The notes: generated by a model not told the origin, from the sequence alone. A stretch of DNA of 64,000 nt from Amphibalanus amphitrite (GCF_019059575.1 NW_024882995.1:88765-152764); one strand, 5' to 3'; shown: positions 11,501 to 22,741, numbered from the stretch's first letter. Numbers and translations: made by a program.

Positions 11501-14353
11501 TTTCTGAAAATTTGTAGGCAGACTGGGCATGGTTCAAAACTGAGTTACGTATAATATTTTCAAAATTTGATAACGTATCGCTGAGATATAGGTCATCGAA
11601 TATAGCGAAAAATGCCACACATCAATTTTTTAAATGGCTATAACTCTGGTTCCTTTTCTGGTATCAAAATGATATTAACAGGGTCTTATAGGCAATTGAT
11701 AAGGCTTTGATTTTTAATTATAAAATTAAATTGAAGTGACCTTGAAATGCATTTGACCTTGAATTAAAACAGAAAAATTTAAATAGCAAAAAACACGTCA
11801 CCTTCGATTTGGGTAATTTTTACATATTATGTCCGTCACAATGTTCCTAACCATCTGTGAAAAAATTGGAGTGGGCCATTCATAACTTTCGCGGCAAACG
11901 CCGTTTTCATGCATCAACATCACGCAACCGCGCGTGACCTTGAAAGACAGAGTCAAGACATGCTTGCTTGTGTACACTTTCTGAAATGAATGATTGCTGA
12001 TTAGCGATATCCCAAACTCTGCGAGAATGGAAATGCATAGTCATCGTAGTCAAGCATTCACGTTCCATAGTAAAAGTGTCTCAGGCAAACGGTATTTTGC
12101 GGTGAATTTTGAGCCGTGTGGAAATGCATCATGAAGTAAATTCAACGAAAACATTATCACGCTACGATATTTTCACGTCTTTTGATCTCCACTATACGAA
12201 AGAACATACATTTTTTAGTATGTATGGGGAATTTCTAGTTAATCCAATAATAAATATGGCAGTTAGAGGCCTGCTAAGAGTAACATGTCGCCGGCTGAGG
12301 CGGGCTCGGCCGATGCGGGAAACGCAGCAATCACAATTTTGTGTTTACACGTTCATATTTCAATTGTTTACCAACCGATTTTCAAAATTTTTTCGCCATA
12401 AGATTGCCTGTACATTTCTTAGTCTTCTCACAAAATTTGACGCGAATCGAAGGTAATCAGCGGTAGGGAGCGCGATGTAAAGACGGAACCGTTCCGTTCC
12501 GTCCCGGCACAGTCTACAATTCAGGCGGCGTGTAGCGGTCGGCGCCGGCTGCCGAGCCGCCGCGTTGCTGCGGCGACAGGATGTTCACTTTACACCGCTA
12601 TTACTAGAACAGTTGTGAACCGATTTTCTTATTGCTTGCACGATGAGATGCCCAATTCAATTCTTGACAGGTAGCCATAATTAATTTCGCATTAATCTTA
12701 TGAGATATTGGCGAAAAACAGGAGGGGTGGGCGAAATTTGTTCTTCCCCCTCCACTGCGCGTGCTAACATACGTTTGCATATGTGCAATTTTCTTCAAAA
12801 CTTATGAATGGCCCACTCTAATTTTTTCACAGGTTGTTAAGAATATAGTAGGCAATAAAATATATGAAAATGAGCCAAATCGAAGGTGACGTGTTTTTTG
12901 CTATTTCAATATTTGTGCTTAAGAACAGAGTTAAGCAAATTTCAAGGTCATATATTTAAGTTAGTGCAGTTCTAAACAAATGCTTAAGAAATTACCTAAA
13001 CAGTAAGGTTTATTTCATTCAAATCAAACAAGTACAACCAAAGTTATGGTCGTTCAAAAATATAAAGATGCAACATTTTGTAAAAATTTGATGCCCTATA
13101 TTTAGAAGACCTGTGGTCAGAATGTGCAAAAAACATCAATGTAATGTCCGGAGCCACACAGGAACTCGCTCACAAATTTATAATGAAATCGCTGATGGTA
13201 AGGTGCAAAACAGCCGATTTTTGTTCGATTTGACGTGGAATGCCCCACCTGCATCTGCCGCGCCTGACCCATGTGTATCCGCAAAGCGTTTTTGAAAGCC
13301 GCGGTGCGTCCGTCCCGTACGGAGGGTGGTAGGGCATTATATGCTCGGGCCCCCCGGTAGATGAACATTCTCCTCCCTGACTCTGTTCTGATGCGTGGTA
13401 AAACAAGATGGTCGTCCTGCCTGGTCGATCTCTGCCTCACACTCATCGCCGTTCGAAAGTGACTCGCTAAGTCAGCCGGTTGTTCGTAGGTGAGGATGGC
13501 TTTCAGCAGACACAGTGTACGATACATCACGAGGTCCTCGGCAGGCAACCAGTTCAACTCGCTAACAACTCGCTAGACGTAGGCCTAGTGCGCTATGTCT
13601 GTGGGTGTCTGTGTGCAGTACGGTCACTGCTGTTTGTCTGGCTGTGTAATACGGTGTCAGTCACCCAATCAGTGGTAGAACTGGCGTCGGCCGCCACTGT
13701 GTCTGTGAGTGGCACGGTAAGCGGAGCGATGCGAGATGCGACGGCGCCGCCCAGGCACTGCTATAAACAGCGCCCGGCGACCGACACCGTGCGGCCGTCC
13801 CCGCGCGGTCAGGGCCCGTTCGTCTCACCCACTTACAGAGCGGTCAGGGAGACCGACGGGCCGGGCGATAGGGACAGGGGCCGGGCTGTCAGTCGCCCCC
13901 TGCCACTGTCAGGATTGATCCAATGGCAGGGAGGAGAGCTGTCACCGAGAGGAGACCTTCAGTTCAGTCCAAGGTGTCAGAGGTGGATGTAAAAGAAGGA
14001 ACGCCGCACCTGAGCGGCGCTCAAAGGCATATCAAAGACGATCGTCGGGGGCTGTTAATGAAACAGGGTCATATTCCAGACGCAAATGGGTCAAATCTCA
14101 AAATCATTCCCAGACGCTACCGTGCACTAAATTTCGGTCCCATGCAGGCTGACTCGACACCCTCAGGCTCGGCCTCGGCTGACCTCAGCCCAGCCGGTCC
14201 GGTGCCCCGCGGCCGTACCTGCAGCAGAGCGATGACGATCCGCGTGGCGCCGCTCTGCACGGCGATCGTCGATAGGGTGGTGGGCACGCGCTGCTCGGGC
14301 CCCACCGACTCGAGCCGCCGGCCCAGCGGCGCCTGCTCCGCCTCCGTGGCCAT
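5552..14353 (-). CDS. CCDC141: CCDC141-like spectrin-repeat protein, N-terminal exons (partial)
   Basis: Two coding exons of a gene that continues off the left end. Exon 1 is 14353-14219: it starts MATEAEQAPLGR, holds STIAVQSGATRIVIALLQ and ends CTGCAG before GTACGG. Exon 2 is 5674-5552, after TTTCCAG: it starts SREWVELKVLEM, contains LGHSLEEAQLLQKQHDEVL and ends before GTAAGG. The junction is phase 0. The joined protein follows the start of vertebrate CCDC141: a short Thr/Ser leader, a V-A-I/V-Q-x-G beta-like segment, a W-V-x-L stretch, then the first spectrin-like helix. CCDC141 is a spectrin-repeat protein linked to cell migration and the centrosome in vertebrates. Function here is by homology only. 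Intron 1 is 8.5 kb. The start is the ATG nearest the conserved block; the frame is open further upstream. An exon-edge repeat array follows exon 2. Confidence 0.75.
5868..6335. repeat. 35-bp tandem repeat
   Basis: Roughly 13 diverged copies of a 35-bp unit containing GACTGTCCCGCAGTACACCG and GCCGTATACATA, lying in intron 1 of the CCDC141-like gene. Long minus-strand reading frames here are repeat by-products. I find no coding source for this unit. Confidence 0.9.
6336..7570. other. Intron 1 of CCDC141-like gene, no feature recognised
   Basis: Includes a poly-G tract near 6808-6822. No splice-bounded coding segment or known element was recognised. Confidence 0.5.
7571..7815. repeat. 31-bp tandem repeat
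   Basis: About eight copies of a 31-bp unit with CGCACGCAGTACCCGCCGCT and GGGGCGGAC. Copies are nearly identical, with alternating CTCTGGGG and CTCAGGGG variants. It lies in intron 1 of the CCDC141-like gene. Confidence 0.92.
7816..11246. other. Intron 1 of CCDC141-like gene, no gene recognised
   Basis: GC-rich blocks alternate with AT-richer ones, with poly-G tracts near 8590 and 9591. A TATAAATAG sits on the minus strand at 10846-10854 within a short palindrome. No protein family could be recognised in any frame. Confidence 0.5.
11247..13560 (-). mobile_element. CR1-like LINE 3' end, split by a nested element
   Basis: Minus-strand 3' fragment of a non-LTR retrotransposon in two pieces, 13560-13251 and 11450-11247, separated by the fold-back element. 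The first piece encodes the C-terminal part of a reverse-transcriptase polyprotein, with RQRSTRQDDHLVLPRIRTES and ARAYNALPPSVR as landmarks. Excising the nested element leaves the reading frame ending QMQV followed by a stop, as for an intact 3' end. The second piece ends in about five copies of the heptamer TTCTGAA (11247-11281), the microsatellite-like tail typical of CR1-group elements. Confidence 0.75.
11451..13246. mobile_element. Fold-back element with ~450-bp inverted arms
   Basis: A 1.8-kb element starting GGGGCATTCCACGTCAAATC and ending with its reverse complement. Similarity between the ends continues inward for about 450 bp (11451-11895 against 12795-13246). It includes a 31-bp perfect stretch around CAAAAAACACGTCACCTTCG and a segment around GAGTGGGCCATTCATAA. 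ACCT is duplicated directly outside both ends (11447-11450, 13247-13250). The ~0.9-kb middle has one 115-codon frame at 12109-12456 that resembles nothing I know. The family is unassigned. Confidence 0.82.
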
Positions 14354-15539
14354 CGCGCGCCGCTCGCCCTCGCGCTCTCCGGGAGTACCACCTGCCGCCG
14401 CGCCGGCTCGCCGCCCTGTCCGCCCGAGCTGCGACCGGCCACGCCCGCCGCGACGGCCGGCTATGATTAGACGCCGGCTGGCAGGAGCTAGTCGGCGCCG
14501 GCGCACTGCTCACCGGACCGCCCCGGGGGCGCACTGCAGGCGCGCCGCACCACCCGCAGCTCAGCCCCGCCGTCAGGTGGCAGGGTGGGAGCTGAGAGCG
14601 GCCGCCAGGTGGCTGGGCCCTCGGCACATCTGACCACCATGCACCCCCCGTGGCGCTGAGATCAGTCTGCAGGACCGTCGGCCGGTGTAGATGGCGCAAA
14701 CAGCCGCCCCGAACTACCCGCTCGTCACCGCCCGCCCGTCAGCGGTCGCTAGACATTAGACGATCAGGTCGCAGCTCAGTTCGCCGATACCCAACGAACA
14801 AATGTCAGCAATGGGAGGGGACCACTGGGTCACCAGGCCAGCCGCCCGCATTTGTCACACTATGCGGGCTGGTGCTGATATGTATACAGCCAGGCGGTGA
14901 TCCCAATAGCGGCGGTAGTCGGTAGAATCGCTCCGTGAACACGGCCCAATCTCGCTGAAAGACCGCTACCCGCCAGTGGATCAAACGCTCCCCGCAGGAG
15001 CGTGACGACGCATTACGAGACTGATCTGAGCGACTCACCACGTGCCTGGAGCTGCACTCGACTGGTAACGTTCTGGATAACATTCCAGCAATGGACATTG
15101 GAACTGAAACTGAATAGCTTGACCGTGATAACATGACTCCGAGCTTCACAAACGCCACTTATCAGGACTGAATCTATGCAAATGATCCAGCTGCCTCCAA
15201 CTGTGACTCTGGATCATCCAAAGTGTGATTTGACTAAACGTTGAAGGTAAACTGGCTCCAATGCTGCCTCGTATCTTTTCAAAGACTGTCGTCTGGGGCC
15301 AGCAATGTGTTTTGCTTAATTTGCTATAGACTGCCGTCGACTTCAATTTGTCGAGTGTTTCTAAAATGGCGTCAGACATTTCTGTTTTTATTTACACTGG
15401 CACCCGATACCCACTGCCTGTAGGCAGCAGTTATGGTTGGCAGCAGGCAGACCCCAGCGCGAAATATCCCCAGATTACGGAGAGGCCACCATCGCTGGCA
15501 CCAGACCACCCGAACGGCTCGGGCCAAATCAGATTCACA
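13561..15539. other. Flanks of CCDC141-like exon 1, including likely promoter
   Basis: Apart from exon 1 at 14353-14219 I see no coding segment. The DNA upstream of exon 1 (14354-14780) is very GC-rich, as expected for a promoter or 5' UTR, but no transcription start can be fixed. A TATAAA on the plus strand near 13761 has no gene after it. Confidence 0.4.
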
Positions 15540-15935
15540 TCCTGTATCCGGACCGGCCGAACAGAGACGCTCCTGTACCCGCGGACAGGCGGAACTACCA
15601 GAGGCACTCCTGTACCCGCGGACCGGCCGAACAGAGACGCTCCTGTACCCGCGGACCGGCCGAACAGAGACGCTCCTGTACCCGCGGACAGGCGGAACTA
15701 CCAGAGGCACTCCTGTATCCGGACCGGCCGAACAGAGACGCTCCTGTACCCGCGGACCGGCCGAACAGAGACACTCCTGTACCCGCGGACAGGCGGAGCT
15801 GCCAGAGGCACTCCTGTATCCGGACCGGCCGAACAGAGACGCTCCTGTACCCGCGGACCGGCCGAACAGAGACACTCCTGTACCCGCGGACAGGCGGAGC
15901 TGCCAGAGGCACTCCTGTACCCGGACATGACAGAG
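15540..15935. repeat. 33/37-bp compound tandem repeat
   Basis: About twelve units: a 33-bp form (CCGGCCGAACAGAGACGCTC with CTGTACCCGCGGA) and a 37-bp form carrying CTACCAGAGGCACTC, in an irregular higher-order pattern. It lies upstream of the CCDC141-like exon 1. Confidence 0.92.
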
Positions 15936-16211
15936 CTACTCCTTTACCCGAACAGCTGAACTGCCAGAGGCACGGTTTTCCAATCAAAGTGACCACTGAC
16001 CACAGTATGGTTGACTTAGCGTGACATCGCGTCGGCGCGGTTCATTACGATTACATAACACCGTCCGACCAGCCATACCTACCGTGGGAGAGACGGGCAG
16101 CCGGCCATGCGGTACAGCCTACATTCAGGCGCTCACCTCTAACGCCATCTAGCGGCTATGAATAAAGCCCAACGCCGCAGTTCACCGAGCGAAGTAGTTA
16201 TGTGCATATTC

Positions 16212-17014
16212 CGGGTGGCCCAAAACAACGTTCCGAACTTTGAATGCCTATATCTAAAATTCGAGTGCAAATAAAGAGCCAAAATTTTCATCAAGGTTGC
16301 GTCACTTCTTTCCGCATTGGTAGGTATGCCAAGTTGAAGTAATAACACTGTACCATCATTTTCAAGCCAGCAACCTTATGTTGAATTCAGTAAGACATTT
16401 TTGCTTTTTTGCCGATGTTGAACGGTAGTGATGATTGGCTTAGACGTACCATGTTAGAAAAAAAAAATAGAACACGTGAATGAAACCAGCACGTGTGTTG
16501 TTACCCTAAATATTTTTGTCCCACTTATGTGCCAAATATTCAAATATTGAGGCAAAATGGTGTAAATTGATGCCATTGGTTTCAACACTGAGTCCTGTTT
16601 CGAGCAGAGGGAGTGGCACGGTGCATGGGTTACTGCTGATCGCCCTCAATTTAAGAAGATCAAACAGTAAATCGACCGAATAAGGAAAAAAGCGAGAGGG
16701 AATGTGTTACCCTGAGGTCTGAACCATCAATGAGGCTAGTTGCCAGTAGCAGTCATGGCTGCAGGCCGTCGCGTCGAGATGGAAGTGGCCCGTTCACTCA
16801 CATTTTTTAGTAAACATCTGAGCAAAAAAGTAATTTTTACATGGCATGCTAGAAACACGAAACGTTTAAAAAGTAAATGACCGAATAACATAAAAATCAT
16901 ACCATTTACTGAAAATATATGCCGCATTGTCTGTTAGAAGTTTCAATGTTGTATCTTTATCACTTTCTGAGAAATATTGATTTTAAGTTGGGAACGTTAT
17001 TTCTGGGCCACCCG
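16212..17014. mobile_element. DNA element with GGGTGGCCC termini
   Basis: The left end, CGGGTGGCCCAAAACAACGT, is repeated in inverted form at the right end (CGGGTGGCCCAGAAATAACG read on the minus strand). Similarity extends about 30 bp, through TTCC and AACTT. The ~0.8-kb AT-rich interior codes for no recognisable transposase. A target duplication is not clear, so the outer limits are provisional. Confidence 0.65.
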
Positions 17015-19554
17015 ATACTTATCAGCTTTCATAAGCTAGTGTAGTAAGCAAATATTTAGGATAGAAATGCAAGGTTCGCTCATAGACAGGAAAGAGCACC
17101 CGGAAGGAATTTTATGCGACTGAGCGTCTCTGGTCTCCCTTCAATCAGATAGAGGCATCACACGACCGAGTATTAAAAATTAGCCGAACAGCTAATCCAC
17201 ACCACAGTCCACAATCCACTCCACAAGACTAACCATCATAACCAAAGCAAATACATGGGCTCAGCCGAGACTGCGTCAGTCGAGTCGATGCATTATGTAA
17301 CCACACTCGAACTGGTTTCCTGCCGTCTGGCGGCCGGGACAGTACCTAATCCCTTCCCGGCGGACACGGCTGCGGTGCAGGTGTTCCGATCTGCCCCCGT
17401 CCTCACCCCCACGGAGAGGATCCCAGCCCCTCCCCCGCCGAGCGGGGCACGCCATGAGTCCGCCGTTTGGACTACCCCACCACAGTCGCAGTTTGGACTA
17501 CCCCACCAGGCGACTGCCGGCGCCTCGGCGCCGGCTGGCTGGGGAGGGGCTCCGGACGGGCTGGGGACGGGCCCGGATCGGGCGCAGTCGCCGCGTGTTT
17601 TTGCTGCCTCACGCCGCCACAGCTGCAGACGTGCTCCCATCCGGTCTGTTAGTGAGCGGTGAGCACACGGCCCAGCGGCCTCCAATGGAACCACAGCCCC
17701 ATATGGACTGTCCAGGCCGCGCTGCGCTCGTCAGAGACCGAGACGAACGTATCGTGCACGTGCGCAGCGCACGTACCGGCTACTGTGCCACTGGACAGAC
17801 CGGGCAGCACAGAGTGCATCAGCACCGAACACGGAGCGGTACCGGAGCGGCGTGCACATTGCACACGCCGCCCGCGCCGGGAGAGGGGAGGGGAGGGGGC
17901 CGGGCGGCCAGATGCTGACGACACATCCAGTCCCGCTGTGGGGCGGGGAGGGGGACCTGTCGGTCAGCTAAATATGTAACCTCCAGTCCCGAGCTAAACT
18001 CGTCACCAGTGAGCGTTGACGTGGCGCGCGGAGCCGCTGCTGGGCGTTTGTGGCGGACGGCCTTGGCGCGCATTGTGGTGCATTGGCGCAGCGCTCCCTC
18101 AGTGCCCGCCGTGTCCCCGCCGGCCGTTGTTGGCTGCTCAGAGACTCACTCGGCACAGTCGCCGAAACGTTCGGGGATAAACACGACCGGTTGCCATAAA
18201 CTGCTACCTACACAGTACACACGTACAGACTGAGACGGACGCGGCGCCGCCAGAAGAGGGCGGCTGTTCTGCGCCCCGTCCCGGCAGGGGAGCCGGGCGC
18301 GCCGGCCGGCCAGCACTGAGGCTATTAACTGTGGCTGGAAACAATGGCCGTCACTTCACGTGTATTTTCTTACAGAAAATAGTAGTGCCGTAAGCGAAGC
18401 ATACAAAACAGTTAAACACGCAGGTGCGACGGAGAGGTCAGGTGACGGTAATACAAAAAAATGATTGTGCGATGTGACGGATATATCTCGGCTCAATGAT
18501 ATTAGGCATTGTACACGCAGAAGGCAGCGATATTGGTTAACTAGCGGTTGACCAAAGGCATGCATGCAACGAAAGCACGTCCAACACGGCATATCCTTCA
18601 TAAAAGTATATGGTGGAGCTGAATATGTCCTAGCAGGATAACGAACAAACTAAAATATGGTGGATGAAGCAGCTTTCCAAAATACCAACGCAAAGCTGAA
18701 GTGATTGAGCCCAAACATAGCTGCAGCTCATTGAAGCCTGCTCGACTTTATATCAAAGAACTACAAGTCCAAAACCAATATTTTCATTCACATTTCATAG
18801 GCACCTGACAAGGCCACTTGTAACCAGTGATCTACAGCTAGTGCACCTTAAAAGCGCTCAGAAATCAAACACCAAATGAGAGCCACAGTGAGCTCCAGTC
18901 TCTATACCTACGCGTAACAAGCTTCCGCACAATCAGAAGAGCTATCTGCTGGCCAATCGGGAAAAGAAGCTGGTGACCCGAACTCAGATCGCAGTGGACG
19001 CGCACACGACCCTGTCATCAGATGGAGAAATCTCCACTCAGATCGTATCGGTGCAGTGCACACTAGTCAGCACTGCTGACACCACTGCACAAAAGCGCCC
19101 GCAGTCAGCGGAGCCGAGAAGGCCGAATTCGGTAACGGTCTAACCCTACTCGTCCGCCACCTGCGTTTTCACCTCCGGCATCAGCGGATCCTTGTCTAGA
19201 CGTCCGTGCGTCCGTCTATGCTCACTTCACGCGCCACGACAGTGGGCACATCAGTTATCTTCTTTTCGTTTTCAGACGTTATTACGAAACGATCGGCTCT
19301 GATAAGTCCAAACAGAAAACTTTCTGTTCCAGGTCATGATCCATCTGACCCAGGTCACGACCCTGCTGTTCCAGGTCATAAGCCGGCTGTATCATGTCAT
19401 GAGTCGGCTGTAACAGGTCATCAGCCGGCTGTCCCAAGACATGATCCAACTGACTTTCGGCGTCAGATCGGCCTCTGAAGTGTCCTCGTGAAGCACCAGT
19501 CCGCTGCTGGGTCCGTAATCCGCGGACACTTCCGGCATGTTCAGGAAGCTCCGA
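17015..19554. other. Intergenic, no gene recognised
   Basis: Mixed composition between the DNA element and the first stomatin-like gene. It includes a small 23-bp duplication near 17460-17510 and the short repeat at 19330-19450. It should hold the 3' UTR of the minus-strand stomatin-like gene; no polyadenylation signal was pinned down. Confidence 0.45.
19330..19450. repeat. Degenerate ~21-bp tandem repeat
   Basis: Five or six imperfect copies around CAGGTCATGAGCCGGCTGT just downstream of the minus-strand stomatin-like gene. The unit contains the half-site AGGTCA. Confidence 0.7.
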
Positions 19555-20478
19555 CTACTTCTTCATCAGTCCTCCGATGATGTCGATGGGCACGGGGAAG
19601 ATGATGGTGGTATTCTTCTCTGCCGAGATGGAGTTGAGCGTCTGCAGGTAACGCAGCTGGAGGGCGTTCGGGCTCTCGGCCATGACGTCGGCGGCCTCCT
19701 TGAGGGCGCGGGAGGCCTTCATCTCGCCCTCGGCGGCGATCACCTTGGCCTTGGCCTCGCGGCTGGCCTCGGCCTCGGCGGCCATGGCGCGCTGCAGCTC
19801 CATTGGCAGCCGCACGTCCTTGACCTCGACACGCTCCACCTTGACGCCCCAGGCGTCGGTAGCCTCGTCCAGGGTGCTCTGCATCAGGTGGGCGATGGTC
19901 TCGCGCTGGGAGAGAATGTCGGACAGGTTGTACTGGCCCAGCACAGTACGGAGCGTTGTAGCGGCCAACAGTCGCGTCGAAGAGCCGCTGTTCTCCACGT
20001 TTGTGACAGACACCGTCGGCTCGAAGATCCTATAGTAGACGACGGCATCGACAGATACGGTCACCAGGTCCTTGGTCAGAATCTCCTGGGGAGCGACATC
20101 GAACGAGACGACTCGGAGGTCTACACAGCGGAAGGTGTCGAGGCAGGGCAGGATGAAGAACAGTCCGGGTCCCTGCGCGCCGCCGGGCGCCAGCCGTCCC
20201 AGCCGGAAGATGATGGCCCGCTCGTACTCCTGCACCACCTTGATGGTGAAGCAGAGTGACAGTGGGAAGAAGCAGATGACCAGCAGCCAGGAGATGAACG
20301 TGAGGAAGGCGGTGCAGCAGCCGTCCGGCGCCGGGTTCTCGTCGTCCCTGCCGAGCACGCGCGGCTTGGGTCGGTCCGGGTTGGTCGGCCGGCCGGTGAC
20401 CAGGTCCACCGTCGGCTCCGAGCCGTGCTCAGAGATCGACTTGCGCAGCGGCAGCTCCTGACTGCCGCCCTCGGCCAT
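19555..20478 (-). CDS. Stomatin/MEC-2-type band 7 membrane protein, intronless copy A
   Basis: A 307-residue stomatin-family protein in one exon. It has a ~65-residue polar N-terminus, a Cys pair (DGCC) that could be palmitoylated, the re-entrant hydrophobic hairpin FLTFISWLLVICFFPLSLCF with its conserved proline, and a complete PHB/band 7 domain starting QEYERAIIFRLGRLAPGG. The oligomerisation tail is rich in Ala and Glu (MAAEAEASREAKAKVIAAEG) and it ends LMKK. Stomatins form cholesterol-rich oligomers on the inner plasma membrane and regulate ion channels; MEC-2 acts in touch sensing. An ATG 33 bp upstream is also in frame; I chose the one giving MAEGGSQEL. It is head to head with copy B, and the core is almost identical at nucleotide level. 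Confidence 0.93.
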   Translation of the reverse strand: MAEGGSQELPLRKSISEHGSEPTVDLVTGRPTNPDRPKPRVLGRDDENPAPDGCCTAFLTFISWLLVICFFPLSLCFTIKVVQEYERAIIFRLGRLAPGGAQGPGLFFILPCLDTFRCVDLRVVSFDVAPQEILTKDLVTVSVDAVVYYRIFEPTVSVTNVENSGSSTRLLAATTLRTVLGQYNLSDILSQRETIAHLMQSTLDEATDAWGVKVERVEVKDVRLPMELQRAMAAEAEASREAKAKVIAAEGEMKASRALKEAADVMAESPNALQLRYLQTLNSISAEKNTTIIFPVPIDIIGGLMKK

Positions 20479-21817
20479 GATTGGCGCGCGGACGCCGCTC
20501 CGGTCCCTCACTCAGTCGCTCCGGTAACCCTCTCCGAGACTGTCTCGCCGCGCGGCGCTGCACTCGGCACAGATGGCCGCGGTGGCTCAGTCCTCAGACA
20601 CCGGTGTGGCAGTGAGCCGCTCCGGCAGTCTCCGTCTCTCAGTCACTGCACGCTACACCCGGCCTCGGCCAGCCACGGTCACCGAACTGCGGCGCGGCGC
20701 GGCGTGCCCGGCGGACCGGCGGACGCGCTGTTTACCGGCGCAGTTCGGCACGCCACCGGGCGCGGCGCCACCGTCACAGGCCGGCGCCGGTGAAGGTCAC
20801 CGTCCTGCTCTGAGCGCGCGCCGCCGGGTACAGCGGCGAGCCCCGCCTCCCGCGGCGGGGGACGCCGGGCGGCAGAGCGAGCGAGCGCACATCACCTGAG
20901 GTACCGATCGAGTCTGCACGACCGCCAACCCCGCACCACTTCCATTTCACGGGTTCAAACGGGAAACTGGAGGCTTTTGGTCAGCTATTGTGCAGACGCC
21001 TAGCCATTAGCTCGCGTACTTTCGAGTTTCGATGCATTTTTGATGACGATTTGAAATCCGCCAGATGCCTCTTGCGCTGCAGTCACGGGTTAAGCGGCGG
21101 CGGGCCACAAATGACCCCTATCAGCAGCAATAATGCAACATTTTAGAAACGGTGGGACTTTCACGATGTTAAAAACAGAAAGTTTTCGCAAAACAAGTAG
21201 GAAGGTAGCTACTAGCTATGCTACTAAAATCCGTCTTCTGAGCACGAATACCTGCCACTGGCTTGCGTTTGAACTCGTCAAAATTCAAGCGGCGAGTAGT
21301 CAAGAGGATATAGGTAACAGCATATAGGCAAACAGGGTTGTTACGCATCATTTATAGGTATTATTCCTGGCTCACGATCACTGTCAGACAGTAAAAAATC
21401 ACTCGAATGCGTAGTATAAGCGTCTCACCCAATGCCTGTCGAAATTTCGGATTTATTTTGACAGCGCCCTGTCGCCGGCGCCGGTCCGTCGGTGGCGTCG
21501 CGTGGCGGCGGCGCATGGAAGCATCCACCGAGCAGCAGCAGCCGGGCCGGCCGGCCGGCGGGCCAGCCCCGCGGCCGTCGGCAGGCACTGCGGCCGACGG
21601 CTCCGAGCGGGGAGGGTGGCGGACGCTCCCGACAGTGACCGCACGGCCGCAATATCGACCCAGTCCCACACGGCACGCGCCGCTGCACGCCGATCGATTC
21701 CGCCGGCGAATAACGTCCGGTGTGTGTTGACCAGCGGACGCAGCCGGTGCGGCAGTGAGCCCGAGGCGGCGGAGCGGTTCTCACGTGCACACGAGTGGGG
21801 CGCCGCGAGCACCGACG
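20479..21817. promoter_or_regulatory. Shared upstream region of the divergent stomatin-like genes
   Basis: The two start codons point away from each other across 1.34 kb. The parts nearest each gene (20479-20900 and 21450-21817) are very GC-rich and CpG-dense, with an AT-richer middle. The arrangement suggests two back-to-back promoters or one bidirectional one. No TATA box was found at a convincing distance. Confidence 0.45.
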
Positions 21818-22741
21818 ATGGGCGCCACGGCCGAGTACGAGTTGAGCAAAGGAGGCCAGGAGCCGGAGCCGGAGCCGACTGTTCAGCTGGTGCCGCGCCA
21901 GCCGAGCTCGCCGGGCGCCCGGCCGCCGCCCCGCGTCATGGGCCGAGAGGACGACAGCGACGAGAACACCAACGGCGGCTGCCAGGCCCTCCTCATCTTC
22001 CTCTCCTGGCTGCTGGTCATCTGCTTCTTCCCGCTGTCACTCTGCTTCACCATCAAGGTGGTGCAGGAGTACGAGCGGGCCATCATCTTCCGGCTGGGAC
22101 GGCTGGCGCCCGGCGGCGCGCAGGGACCCGGGCTGTTCTTCATCCTGCCCTGCCTCGACACCTTCCGCGGCGTAGATCTCCGAGTCGTCTCGTTCGATGT
22201 CGCTCCCCAGGAGATTCTGACCAAGGACCTGGTGACCATATCTGTCGATGCCGTCGTCTTCTATAGGATTTTCGAGCCGACGATATCTGTAACGAATGTG
22301 GAGAACAGTTCATCGTCCACACATCTGCTGGCGGCCACCACTCTTCGCACGGTGCTTGGCCAGTACAACTTGTCCGACATCCTGGCCCAGCGCGAGACCA
22401 TCGCCCACCTGATGCAGAGCTCCCTGGACGAGGCTACCGACGCCTGGGGCGTCAAGGTCGAGCGTGTCGAGGTCAAGGACGTGCGGCTGCCAATGGAGCT
22501 GCAGCGCGCCATGGCCGCCGAGGCCGAGGCCAGCCGCGAGGCCAAGGCCAAGGTGATCGCCGCCGAGGGCGAGATGAAGGCCTCGCGCGCCCTCAAGGAG
22601 GCCGCCGACGTCATGGCCGAGAGCCCGAACGCCCTCCAGCTACGCTACCTGCAGACGCTCAACACTATCTCGGCAGAGAAGAACACCACCATCATTTTCC
22701 CCGTGCCCATCGACGTGATCAGTGGACTGATGAAGAAGTAG
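21818..22741 (+). CDS. Stomatin/MEC-2-type band 7 membrane protein, intronless copy B
   Basis: A 307-residue paralogue of copy A, also in one exon: MGATAEYELSK start, acidic linker with GREDDSDENTNGG, hairpin LLIFLSWLLVICFFPLSLCF, PHB domain, Ala/Glu-rich helix, LMKK end. The N-terminal ~60 residues differ from copy A; the remaining ~245 are nearly the same, including long runs of identical synonymous codons. That is expected of recent duplication or of gene conversion between inverted copies. Absence of introns in both suggests that a retrocopied ancestor was later duplicated as an inverted pair. The function is inferred as for copy A. The frame is open 63 bp upstream without an ATG, so 21818 is the start. 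Confidence 0.93.
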   Translation: MGATAEYELSKGGQEPEPEPTVQLVPRQPSSPGARPPPRVMGREDDSDENTNGGCQALLIFLSWLLVICFFPLSLCFTIKVVQEYERAIIFRLGRLAPGGAQGPGLFFILPCLDTFRGVDLRVVSFDVAPQEILTKDLVTISVDAVVFYRIFEPTISVTNVENSSSSTHLLAATTLRTVLGQYNLSDILAQRETIAHLMQSSLDEATDAWGVKVERVEVKDVRLPMELQRAMAAEAEASREAKAKVIAAEGEMKASRALKEAADVMAESPNALQLRYLQTLNTISAEKNTTIIFPVPIDVISGLMKK

